The notes under the pieces were generated by a model. It was not told the DNA's origin. It did not search any database and worked only from the letters and a program-made list of their open reading frames with translations. The position numbers were made by a program, and so were the translations under genes. From NCBI GenBank assembly GCA_023132105.1, contig JAGLYS010000087.1, positions 1 through 9,971 of the forward strand: a stretch of 9,971 nt of DNA, given 5' to 3'. Origin of the DNA: Caldifarciminota bacterium (lineage in GTDB: Bacteria > Hydrothermota > 32-111 > QNBC01). Of the stretch, positions 1 to 7,045 are shown in pieces. How positions within the stretch are numbered: position 1 is the first letter of the stretch; the number at the start of each line of letters is the position of its first letter.

Positions 1-3
1 CGA

Positions 4-38
4 ATTTGCAATTTACGATTTACGGTTAACGATTTACG
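4..38. repeat. Short tandem heptamer repeat, ATTTACG family
   Basis: Direct units of seven bases lie end to end: ATTTACG (11-17), ATTTACG (18-24), a variant GTTAACG (25-31) and ATTTACG (32-38). A degenerate unit, ATTTGCA, precedes them at 4-10. A related stretch lies near the other end of the window (9532-9549). The function is unknown. It is intergenic and may continue to the left of the window. Confidence 0.7.
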
Positions 39-105
39 AACTTGATGCTTGCTACTCACAACTGACATATGTCCATACCTATCTACCCAATACCTCCTTT
101 TACAG

Positions 106-134
106 TTGACATTTTTCTATATTAAATCTATTAT
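106..134 (+). promoter_or_regulatory. Sigma70-type promoter for the secreted nuclease gene
   Basis: A perfect -35 box TTGACA (106-111) is followed by a 17-base spacer and a -10 box TATTAT (129-134, one mismatch to consensus). The expected transcription start, about seven bases after the -10 box, falls on or next to the A of the ATG at 141, so the transcript would have almost no leader. A 10-base palindrome GACATATGTC (64-73) lies upstream and could be an operator, but nothing else supports that. Confidence 0.65.
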
Positions 135-140
135 TAAAAT

Positions 141-1247
141 ATGAGTAAAATGAAAATTTTTATTTTTATTTTTATATTAAATCTAATAAGTATACATATA
201 ATAGCAGATATGCTGTTTCCCGATTGTTTGGGAGATTCCCTAATAGATTCTCTGATAGCACACTATAAGCCATCATATACACTTGGATATAATGCGGGTA
301 GAGATACGCTTTACGGTGTTATCGATAATCATAATGACAGTTTGGAGTTTATATATGTAGGTTATAAAATATGGATGAAGCCGGGAGAGGATCCAAGACC
401 ATGGGTATACAGTCATGGTGGAAACTGTGAACATACATGGCCAAAGAGCTTAGGAGCAAGTTCTGGACTTGCAGAATCGGATCTTCATCATCTCTATGCA
501 AGTGATATAAATGTAAATTCAGCGAGAGGGAATTATCCGTTCAATGATATAATAGACAGTGAAACGGATATGTGGTTTAGATTAAGAGACACTGTTTATT
601 CGATACCCACATCTAATATTGATGAATACTCTGAATTGAATGTAGTTAATTCAAGTATAGGATACTTCGAACCGAGGGAAATCGTTAAAGGTAATATAGC
701 AAGAGGAATGTTCTATTTTTATACTATGTATAAGTCTGAATATTTTAATGCCACAGGAGGGGACTCTTCTTTCTATATGGGGCAAAGAGAGGATCTGAAA
801 CAGTGGCATAGGTCTGACTCCCCTGATGCTGATGAGATTACACGGACATGGGCAATTGCCGGATATCAAGATAATTGTCCGAACCCCTTTGTCATAGATA
901 CATCTCTTGTTACAAGAGCATACTTCCCGGAAGAATGGGGGATCAAAGAATACAGCAAGACATATAATAAATTTAGATTAAATAAGATATCTCCAAATCC
1001 TTTCAATAAAAATATTTCTATAGGATTTGAAATTAGTGATGAAATTAATGTTGAAATTTGCATTTACTCGATTACCGGCAGGCATATTAAGACATTAGTT
1101 AAAGAGAGCTTAAAACGAGGGACATATTTAATAAATTGGGATGGAAGAGATATTAATGGAGAGAGAATGAAGAGAGGTATCTATTTGTATTCTGCATCTA
1201 TTAATGGTAAAATTGCCGATACAAGAAGAATTATCCTGATCGAATAA
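141..1247 (+). CDS. Secreted endonuclease I family nuclease with C-terminal sorting domain
   Basis: This is a 368-residue predicted exported DNA/RNA endonuclease of the endonuclease I family (relatives of E. coli EndA and Bacillus Bsn). Residues 1-22 form a signal peptide with a hydrophobic core. The beta-beta-alpha-metal nuclease core is visible as CEHTWPKS (96-103, likely catalytic His98) and SDLHHLYASDINVNSARGN (113-131). The family's later blocks follow: a RGMFYFYTMY segment (188-197), and DLKQWHRSDSPD plus CPNPFVID (218-253). Residues about 280-368 are a separate beta-rich tail with NKISPNPFN, GRHIKTLV, INWDGRD and GIYLYSA. This matches the FlgD-like/Por-type secretion tail that directs cargo to the type IX system or the cell surface in FCB-like bacteria. 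No Shine-Dalgarno precedes ATG 141; ATG 150 (residue 4) is an alternative start. The gene stands alone behind its own promoter. The likely role is breakdown of extracellular nucleic acid. Confidence 0.88.
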   Translation: MSKMKIFIFIFILNLISIHIIADMLFPDCLGDSLIDSLIAHYKPSYTLGYNAGRDTLYGVIDNHNDSLEFIYVGYKIWMKPGEDPRPWVYSHGGNCEHTWPKSLGASSGLAESDLHHLYASDINVNSARGNYPFNDIIDSETDMWFRLRDTVYSIPTSNIDEYSELNVVNSSIGYFEPREIVKGNIARGMFYFYTMYKSEYFNATGGDSSFYMGQREDLKQWHRSDSPDADEITRTWAIAGYQDNCPNPFVIDTSLVTRAYFPEEWGIKEYSKTYNKFRLNKISPNPFNKNISIGFEISDEINVEICIYSITGRHIKTLVKESLKRGTYLINWDGRDINGERMKRGIYLYSASINGKIADTRRIILIE

Positions 1248-1277
1248 AAGATTTTTATAATATTTGAATAATATTTG

Positions 1278-1306
1278 TTGACAGTAAAAATAAGTGATGT
1301 TATAAT
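1278..1306 (+). promoter_or_regulatory. Perfect consensus promoter with extended -10
   Basis: TTGACA (1278-1283), a 17-base spacer and TATAAT (1301-1306) match the sigma70 consensus exactly. A TG one base upstream of the -10 box (1298-1299) makes it an extended -10 promoter. Transcription should start near 1313, leaving a leader of about 18 nt before the ATG at 1331. A strong Shine-Dalgarno AAGGAGG (1319-1325) sits five bases before that ATG. No operator-like dyad is evident, which suggests strong, possibly constitutive expression of the three-gene operon. Confidence 0.85.
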
Positions 1307-1330
1307 ACCAAAAAATGTAAGGAGGATTAT

Positions 1331-1840
1331 ATGCTATTATCGTTTATGTCTGAAAAACTCGTGCTTTTAGAGATAGAAGCGAAGGAAAAAAATGCTGTTA
1401 TTAAAGAACTTGTTAATAAGATTGATAGTGCAGGTAAATTGATAAATCGGGATAATTTTCTCAATGCAATTATCAAAAGAGAAGAAATCGAAACGACAGC
1501 AATAGGGAAGGGAATAGCAATTCCACATGGAAGGTGCGAAGATGTTAGAGATATGTCCATTCTGTTTGCCAGGTCAAAAGAGGGAATCGATTTCAAATCA
1601 CTTGATGGTAAACCCGTACATATATTATTTATGATTGCAGCTCCACTTGATGCTAACAAACAATATCTTCAGACAATTGCAAGAATTGCAAGATTCTTAA
1701 GACATGAGGAAATCAAGGATAAAATTATGAATACAGACAGTGCTTTGGGAATTCTTGACATAATAAAGGAATTTGACAATCAATGCCCAATCCAGGGTAA
1801 TATTCAAACCAAAGACGGAAGGGTAATACATGGAAAATAA
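1331..1840 (+). CDS. PTS EIIA domain protein, fructose/PtsN type
   Basis: This 169-residue soluble cytoplasmic protein is a single EIIA domain of the fructose/nitrogen-PTS class. The phosphorylation-site signature TTAIGKGIAIPHGR spans residues 55-68, with His66 as the predicted phosphohistidine. The rest of the fold follows: ILFARSKEGIDFKSLDGKPV (77-96), then ILFMIAAP, and the helix QTIARIARFLRHEEIKDKI. A short C-terminal extension (about 150-169) lies beyond the usual domain end. No EIIB or EIIC partner is encoded nearby, so a regulatory role like PtsN (EIIA-Ntr) is more likely than sugar transport. That is inferred from context. The start is fixed by the strong Shine-Dalgarno. It is the first gene of a three-gene operon and overlaps the next gene by 11 bases. 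Confidence 0.88.
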   Translation: MLLSFMSEKLVLLEIEAKEKNAVIKELVNKIDSAGKLINRDNFLNAIIKREEIETTAIGKGIAIPHGRCEDVRDMSILFARSKEGIDFKSLDGKPVHILFMIAAPLDANKQYLQTIARIARFLRHEEIKDKIMNTDSALGILDIIKEFDNQCPIQGNIQTKDGRVIHGK

Positions 1841-2183
1841 TTATCTTCTCATTACTATTCTTAATAAGGAAGAATACGAAGAAGATATCTCATCTGCTCT
1901 TATAGAGGTAGGTATTACAGATGCAACTATGATAGACAGTGAAGGGTTAGGAAAGTTTCTTGCTGAGGGTATACCTATATTTGCTGGATTTAGATTTGGC
2001 CTTGAAAGTGCTAAGCAATATAGAAAAGTTATCATTGGAGTGACCGACGACCCTAATGTTATAGAGGAATTAATTATAATTTTAAAAGATTCGAATATTG
2101 ATTTTAATGAACCGGGTGTTGGAATGATGATGACAGTTAATCTCGAATCATTAGCCGGGACACCACCCGAGATATTTGAATAG
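1830..2183 (+). CDS. Small PII-like (GlnB-superfamily-type) protein, function unknown
   Basis: This 117-residue cytoplasmic protein has a beta-alpha-beta/beta-alpha-beta pattern: YLLITILNKEE (5-15) as strand 1, SSALIEVGITDATMID as helix and strand 2, KVIIGVTDD as strand 3, and VIEELIIILKD as helix 2. The last part, FNEPGVGMMMTVNLESLAG, resembles the final glycine and strand region of PII proteins. The stretch EGLGKFLAEGIPIF sits where PII has its T-loop but is shorter, and the PII uridylylation tyrosine motif is not seen. I infer a PII-like, ligand-sensing trimeric fold from this pattern, without a search. It is translationally coupled to the EIIA gene: its ATG lies within that gene's last codons, with GGAAGGG at 1817-1823 as ribosome site. 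The neighbourhood suggests a signalling role. Confidence 0.6.
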   Translation: MENNYLLITILNKEEYEEDISSALIEVGITDATMIDSEGLGKFLAEGIPIFAGFRFGLESAKQYRKVIIGVTDDPNVIEELIIILKDSNIDFNEPGVGMMMTVNLESLAGTPPEIFE

Positions 2184-2197
2184 CATAGATTCGATTA

Positions 2198-2692
2198 ATG
2201 GAAGAGATAAAGTTACTAAGATATAGAATTAAAAACCCTAATAAATATAATCTTATCTTTGGACAGTCTCATTTTATAAAGTCAATAGAAGATTTATATG
2301 AGACAATAATTACGGTGTGTCCTAAAGGGAAATTCGGGATTGCTTTCTCAGAAGCCTCCCCACCGTATTTAATAAGGTATGAGGGAACAGATAAAGAATG
2401 TACTGATCTTTCAATATTCAACTTAAATGAGATCAAAGCGGGACATTCATTCCTCATTTTTTTGAAGGATATATATCCTATAAATATCCTTACACAGATT
2501 AAGAATCTTCAGGAAGTATGCACGATATTTGCAGCTACAGCAAATGATATTGATGTGATTTTGGCAGAAACGGATTTAGGAAGAGGAGTGCTTGGTATTG
2601 TTGATGGAATGTCCGTAAAGGGTGTTGAGACAGACGAAGATAAAATCACAAGAAAAGATCTTCTCAGAAAGATTATAGGATATAAATTTTAA
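2198..2692 (+). CDS. Adenosine-specific kinase family protein
   Basis: This 164-residue protein matches the conserved family annotated as adenosine-specific kinase (Adenosine_kin, formerly DUF355, common in archaea and thermophiles). Motifs run in order along nearly the whole length: NLIFGQSHFIKSIEDL near residues 18-33, KFGIAFSEASPPYLIRYEGTD (46-66), KAGHSFLIFLKD (80-91), PINIL...IKN and EVCTIFAATAN (106-116), then ILAETDLGRGVLGIVDG and KGVETDED, ending in RKDLLRKIIGYKF. The family is small, soluble and lacks a P-loop. Its biochemical role is poorly settled; the kinase name comes from structural genomics annotation. It is last in the plus-strand operon, 14 bases after the PII-like gene, with no clear Shine-Dalgarno. 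Its TAA overlaps the stop codon of the opposing coaE. Confidence 0.85.
   Translation: MEEIKLLRYRIKNPNKYNLIFGQSHFIKSIEDLYETIITVCPKGKFGIAFSEASPPYLIRYEGTDKECTDLSIFNLNEIKAGHSFLIFLKDIYPINILTQIKNLQEVCTIFAATANDIDVILAETDLGRGVLGIVDGMSVKGVETDEDKITRKDLLRKIIGYKF
2689..2692. other. Convergent operons sharing a TTAA stop overlap
   Basis: The plus-strand gene ends with TAA at 2690-2692. The minus-strand coaE ends with TAA read from 2691 to 2689. The palindrome TTAA therefore holds both stop codons, and there is no intergenic space for a terminator. Each transcript must end inside the opposing gene or by a factor-dependent mechanism. Confidence 0.95.
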
Positions 2693-3249
2693 GATATAGT
2701 ATTTATAATATTATCCAATTCCAATTCAAGAGATTTTAGATTATTAAAATTGTTTACAAAAAGAATTTCACCCGGTGAAGGTGCAAGATTTTGCATTGCA
2801 ATTTTATTTTTTATATCAGCCAATTCAAAACCTCTTTTGAGTAATCTTTTTACACGAATCTTTTCATCTGCATCTACAAATATCACTATATCAAGATATA
2901 TATTTAGCGCGTACTGTTTTAATATCGCCATATCAAGAATTATATTTTCATATTGTTTAATTCTGGCAATAATTTCTGTTTTTAGTATTGGACTAAAAAT
3001 ATTGTTTAATTCTTCTAATTTCTCCTTGTCCCGGAAGACTATTTCTCCAAGTTTCTTCCTGCTTATTTCTTTTCCTTTTAATATGCTCTTTCCGAAGGCT
3101 TTGATTAAATCCTCTTCAACCGTAGAATGATATAAAATCATATGAGCAATCTCATCAGCATCTATTATTGTCAAATCCAATATTTTAGAGAGTAATTCAG
3201 TAACAGTAGACTTTCCAGAACCAATCGGTCCTCTAATCCCTATTTTCAT
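2689..3249 (-). CDS. coaE: Dephospho-CoA kinase
   Basis: CoaE phosphorylates dephospho-CoA with ATP in the last step of coenzyme A synthesis, in the cytoplasm. The 186-residue protein opens with a P-loop GPIGSGKST (7-15). This is followed by the typical IIDADEIAHMIL (28-39), in which acidic residues and His36 match the family's substrate-binding DAD..H block. Further on are the lid-region helices and the pair FVDADEKIRVKRLLKRG, which fits the Arg-rich adenine/lid segment. The length is slightly below the usual 195-205. The canonical GGIGSGKS is GPIGSGKS here, a mild variant. It is the last gene of the minus operon. Its ATG overlaps the polA stop (ATGA), and GAGG seven bases upstream (3257-3260) serves as ribosome site. 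Confidence 0.9.
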   Translation of the reverse strand: MKIGIRGPIGSGKSTVTELLSKILDLTIIDADEIAHMILYHSTVEEDLIKAFGKSILKGKEISRKKLGEIVFRDKEKLEELNNIFSPILKTEIIARIKQYENIILDMAILKQYALNIYLDIVIFVDADEKIRVKRLLKRGFELADIKNKIAMQNLAPSPGEILFVNNFNNLKSLELELDNIINTIS

Positions 3250-5783
3250 TTCGAAGCCTCATACCACGAATTTCCTGTACCAATAACTACTTCAAGAGGG
3301 ATTTCAAGTTCCATTGTATTCTTCATAACATTTTCTATATTTTCTATCTCTCGCATATTATTTTCATCTATTTCAAATATTAGTTCGTCATGTATTTGAA
3401 GAAGCATATTTATATCAGCTCGTTTATGATATTTATTAAAAAGTTCAATCATAACTTTCTTTATCAATTCCGCAGCTGAACCTTGTATGGGTGTGTTAAC
3501 CGCAACTCTTTTGGCGAACTCGAATTCATTTCTGTTTTTACTATTTATACCATATATATGCCTTATTCTTCCTCCCAATGTTTTCACATACCCTTTGTTC
3601 TTTGCATATTCGATTATTTCGAAAATCCAATCTTTAACACCCTTGAAATTATGAAAGTATTTCTCTATAAATCTATATGCTTCCCTTTGCTGGATATTCA
3701 ATTCCTTTGCAAGTCCGTATGGACTCATACCATATATAATACCAAAATTTATAACCTTTGCCTTTCTCCTCATTTCATTAGATACAAGTTCGGGTTCTAT
3801 TTGAAATAATAATGATGCAGTATTCGTATGAATATCGATCCCCTCATTAAATGCTTTAATCAAATTAAAATCTTTTGAGTAATGAGCAAGTATTCGTAAT
3901 TCAACTTGAGAATAGTCAAATGATACGAGTTTGAATCCTTTTTGTGCTATGAAAATCTTCTTCAATTTCCTACCTTCTTCGGATCGTGCAGGTATATTTT
4001 GCAAATTGGGATTATTTGAAGAGAGTCTGCCCGTATCTACATTTACTTGATTATAGTTCGTATGGATCCTTCCATCCGTTGCAATAAATGATGGAAAAGT
4101 ATCTAAATATGATGTTTTGAATTTAGAATATTCTCTATATTTAATAAGTAAAGAGGGAAATGGGTGGAATCTTGAAAGTTTTACAAGTGTTTCATTGTTA
4201 GTTGAAAAACCTGTTTTTGTCTTTTTAACCACAGGAAGTTGAATTTTATTAAAAAGAACTTCCATTATCTGTTTAGGAGAATTCAAGTTGATATCACCTG
4301 AATATTTTTTACACTGTGAAATTACAGTTTTGATTTCACAATCAATTTCACTTTTTATGACATTCAATTCATTCCTATCTATAAGAATGCCTTTTTCTTC
4401 CATATATGCAAGTACTTCAGCAATAGGTAGTTCAAGGTCGGAATAAAGGGCTTTAAGATTATGATTTGATAATTCTCTGTTTAAATTTTTGTAAATAGTA
4501 AATATTTGTTCTGTTGCAATTTTTATAATAATCGATACACATGTTTTATCAGGTAAATCTGTAATATCTGTGAATGATCTTATTATATTCAATAAATTAA
4601 CCTGTTTACTACTCCCGAAAAGAAGTGACGATGCAATCGAAATATCATCACCCTTGGAAATTCTATCTCTATTTTTTAATAAAACTTTATATATTTCCTT
4701 AATATTATTTGAGATAATCTGTTTCCCATTAATATTACCAAAGATAATATCAGTATCGGTATCCTTAAATATTTTTGATTCATTTCCATTATTAATACCC
4801 ACATAGGAGTCAATCATAACAATACCTAATGTTTGTGATGACAATATGGAAGAATCAAATGTCTTTTCAACAATAGTATCTGAATTTTTATCTGATTTCT
4901 TAAATAATTCCATTTCCACTTGAGAAGATTGAATAAAATCATTTATAATCGAGTATAATTCGAGATCATTCATCTTCTTGAGAAATGCTTCTTTCTGTAT
5001 ATTTTTCCTTTTTATAAATTCAATGTCACCCACATTGAGGTCACTATATAGTTTAATTAAATTCCTCGCTTTAAGTAATTGATCTTTATATTCCATAAGA
5101 TTAGTTTTAAGTTTTTTCTCTTTAATCTTGTCAATATTTATATAGATATTATCAACACTTCCAAATTCATTAAGTAATTTAGACGCAGTTTTTGGTCCTA
5201 TGCCGGGTATTCCTGGAATGTTATCCGAATTATCACCAATGAGTGATAAATAATCGATAATTTGGTTTGGAAATACACCGTATTTTTCTCTTATCTCTTC
5301 ATTCCCTAATAATTTGCCGATGTTTGAGGGATTTGCCATTTTAACCCTTTCATTTACCAACTGTGCAAAATCCTTATCAAAAGATATAATAATGGAATTT
5401 CTGTCATACCTTTTTACCATAGATGCAATTATGTCATCAGCTTCATATCCCTCGATTTCAATAAATTTGATCCCCAAGAGATTCAATATCGTAATTAAAT
5501 CAGGGATTTGCTCCTTCAATTCATCAGGTATTTTAGGTCTATTCGCTTTATATAGGGGATATAGTTTTGCCCGTTCTGTTTTACCCGGAGCATCAAAACA
5601 AAATGCTATATATTTACTGTTATAAATTCTCTCAATATATTTCAGTGTTTTAAGAACACCGAATATCGCACCTATATTTTTCCTTTTTGAATTTCTCAAA
5701 GGTTTATTAAAGAAAGCATAAAAAGAACGGTACAGAAGTGCTGTTCCGTCAATAAGAAGTATTTTTTCGGTAGAGTTTTTCAT
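3246..5783 (-). CDS. polA: DNA polymerase I, proofreading domain degenerate
   Basis: This 845-residue family A polymerase fills gaps and removes RNA primers during replication and repair. Residues 1-290 are the 5' nuclease: LLIDGTALLYRSF (9-21), EGYEADDIIAS (111-121), SFDKDFAQLV (134-143) and the helix-hairpin region GDNSDNIPGIPGIGPKTA (183-200). Residues about 300-450 correspond to the 3'-5' exonuclease but are shortened. They lack the DxE of Exo I (IVMIDSYVG at 321-329 instead) and the YxxxD of Exo III, so proofreading is probably lost, as in Taq and Bacillus enzymes. The polymerase domain has motif A SFDYSQVELR (621-630, Asp623), motif B RRKAKVINFGIIYG (672-685, Lys676, Phe680, Tyr684) and motif C QIHDE (796-800, Asp799). 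The start overlaps the end of nadD by 35 bases; an AGAGG sequence abuts the ATG. Confidence 0.96.
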   Translation of the reverse strand: MKNSTEKILLIDGTALLYRSFYAFFNKPLRNSKRKNIGAIFGVLKTLKYIERIYNSKYIAFCFDAPGKTERAKLYPLYKANRPKIPDELKEQIPDLITILNLLGIKFIEIEGYEADDIIASMVKRYDRNSIIISFDKDFAQLVNERVKMANPSNIGKLLGNEEIREKYGVFPNQIIDYLSLIGDNSDNIPGIPGIGPKTASKLLNEFGSVDNIYINIDKIKEKKLKTNLMEYKDQLLKARNLIKLYSDLNVGDIEFIKRKNIQKEAFLKKMNDLELYSIINDFIQSSQVEMELFKKSDKNSDTIVEKTFDSSILSSQTLGIVMIDSYVGINNGNESKIFKDTDTDIIFGNINGKQIISNNIKEIYKVLLKNRDRISKGDDISIASSLLFGSSKQVNLLNIIRSFTDITDLPDKTCVSIIIKIATEQIFTIYKNLNRELSNHNLKALYSDLELPIAEVLAYMEEKGILIDRNELNVIKSEIDCEIKTVISQCKKYSGDINLNSPKQIMEVLFNKIQLPVVKKTKTGFSTNNETLVKLSRFHPFPSLLIKYREYSKFKTSYLDTFPSFIATDGRIHTNYNQVNVDTGRLSSNNPNLQNIPARSEEGRKLKKIFIAQKGFKLVSFDYSQVELRILAHYSKDFNLIKAFNEGIDIHTNTASLLFQIEPELVSNEMRRKAKVINFGIIYGMSPYGLAKELNIQQREAYRFIEKYFHNFKGVKDWIFEIIEYAKNKGYVKTLGGRIRHIYGINSKNRNEFEFAKRVAVNTPIQGSAAELIKKVMIELFNKYHKRADINMLLQIHDELIFEIDENNMREIENIENVMKNTMELEIPLEVVIGTGNSWYEASK

Positions 5784-6327
5784 CCTCTATTATCTTGTAT
5801 ACATCCGGAGTAACAAAAATATTATAGTTTCTATTCTCTGCAATGCGTTTTCGTATTTCTGATGAAGATATATCGAGTCTTCTACCTCTATATATAATAA
5901 ATCTATCATCATTAAAATTGTCTGTGTCCCTTATTATTACCAAAACTTTAACAAGTTTTAATATATCCTTATAATCTTTCCATCTGTTGAATTCCTTTGC
6001 TTGATCGAGGCCTATTATCATATAAAATTCAGACTTATAATACAATTCACGAAGTTTATTTATTGTATTGATTGAAAAAGAGGGTATTGGCAGATTCTTT
6101 TCTGTGTCAAGTGCAGTGAAATATTTAAACGGCTTGATAGCGGATTGTACCATCTTAATTCTTATATTATAATCGGTATGCTTTCGTTTTGTTTTAAAGG
6201 GAGAAACAAGTGTCGGGATAAAAAAAATCCGATCCAATCGTAAAAATTCAATTATATCATTGGCAATAATCAAATGTCCGATATGGATTGGATCGAATGT
6301 TCCTCCTAATATGCCTATTTTTTCCAT
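5749..6327 (-). CDS. nadD: Nicotinate-nucleotide adenylyltransferase
   Basis: NadD joins ATP and nicotinate mononucleotide to make deamido-NAD, the penultimate step of NAD synthesis. The 192-residue protein begins with ILGGTFDPIHIGHL (6-19), the nucleotidyltransferase T/HxGH motif with His15 and His18. A central MIIGLDQAKEFNRWKDY (103-119) carries the conserved G-x-D and Trp. The C-terminal DISSSEIRKRIAE (152-164) matches the ISSTxIR motif that binds ATP phosphates. Length and motif order are typical. It starts eight bases after the BamD-like gene's stop codon without a visible Shine-Dalgarno, so translational coupling is likely. Its end runs 35 bases into polA in another frame. Confidence 0.95.
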   Translation of the reverse strand: MEKIGILGGTFDPIHIGHLIIANDIIEFLRLDRIFFIPTLVSPFKTKRKHTDYNIRIKMVQSAIKPFKYFTALDTEKNLPIPSFSINTINKLRELYYKSEFYMIIGLDQAKEFNRWKDYKDILKLVKVLVIIRDTDNFNDDRFIIYRGRRLDISSSEIRKRIAENRNYNIFVTPDVYKIIEDEKLYRKNTSY

Positions 6328-6334
6328 TTATATA

Positions 6335-7045
6335 CTATTTGTCTAATGGTTTATTCATTCTTAATTTGTCTAATTCTTCTCTATATCGAGATAATTTCTC
6401 TTTGTTTTTTATTTTTTTATAAACAAGTACAAAATGCTCATATATTGGTTCTATCATATAATCCGAATCTTCCATTGCAAGAGCTTTTTCATAATACATA
6501 ATAGCTGCATTGTATTTCCCTATTTTATAATATAATTTTCCGGAATCAAGAGTTTTCTTAATATACTTAATATGACAGCATTTTATCATCTCTTCAGCTT
6601 CTTCTCTATATTTTGAACCGGGATATTGTTCAATAAATTCTTTTAAAAGTTCTTCAGCCTTTTTGGTATCTGTTTGGTCCAAAATACTTTTTATTGATAA
6701 ATGATAATAGCAAAGAGCTGTTTTATATTTTGCGTCTTCATAGTAACTGCTTCCCATAAAACTGTTAATCAGAAAACTGTATTCATTTATAGCATCTGCA
6801 TATTTTTTCATACTAAAATATGATTCTCCGATATAATATTGAGCAGATTCCATCTTATCGCTACCCGGATATTGGAAAATAACATTTTTAAAATTAGTAA
6901 TTGCTTTATTATATCTGTCATTTTGGAAATCAATCATTGCCTTCTCATAGAATTCATCCGCACTTAAATTATTTATTGGTTTTTTATGCGTACATCCGGT
7001 TAATAGCAATACTATTATTAATGTGATAAGTGATAATTTTCTCAT
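6335..7045 (-). CDS. BamD-like outer-membrane assembly lipoprotein with TPR repeats
   Basis: This 236-residue lipoprotein is predicted to sit on the periplasmic face of the outer membrane and to help the BAM complex insert beta-barrel proteins. Residues 1-17 are a lipoprotein signal ending in the lipobox LTGC, so Cys18 would be lipidated. TPR-type helix pairs follow: ADEFYEKAMIDFQNDRYNKAITNFKN (29-54) with QYPGS (58-62); AQYYIGESYFSMKKYADAINEY (68-89); AKYKTALCYYHL (105-116), followed by AEELLKEFIEQYPGS (130-144); and GKLYYKIGKYNAAIMYYEKAL (169-189). The repeated 'YPGS' turns and five-repeat length match BamD (YfiO). A general TPR lipoprotein is the alternative. The ATG overlaps the preceding stop as TAATG, and AAGGAG lies five bases upstream. 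Confidence 0.82.
   Translation of the reverse strand: MRKLSLITLIIVLLLTGCTHKKPINNLSADEFYEKAMIDFQNDRYNKAITNFKNVIFQYPGSDKMESAQYYIGESYFSMKKYADAINEYSFLINSFMGSSYYEDAKYKTALCYYHLSIKSILDQTDTKKAEELLKEFIEQYPGSKYREEAEEMIKCCHIKYIKKTLDSGKLYYKIGKYNAAIMYYEKALAMEDSDYMIEPIYEHFVLVYKKIKNKEKLSRYREELDKLRMNKPLDK

Noticed and set aside
64..73. Palindrome GACATATGTC as a possible operator
   Set aside because: It is only ten bases, has no second copy nearby and lies over 30 bases upstream of the -35 box; chance occurrence is likely.
1248..1277. AATATT repeats after the nuclease gene as a terminator
   Set aside because: The possible stem is six A-T pairs with no following U-run, too weak to call.
2750..3130. Plus-strand open reading frame opposite coaE
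   Set aside because: It is antisense to a well-supported coaE, lacks a ribosome site and has shadow-like composition; the same holds for the plus-strand frames opposite polA and the phosphorylase.
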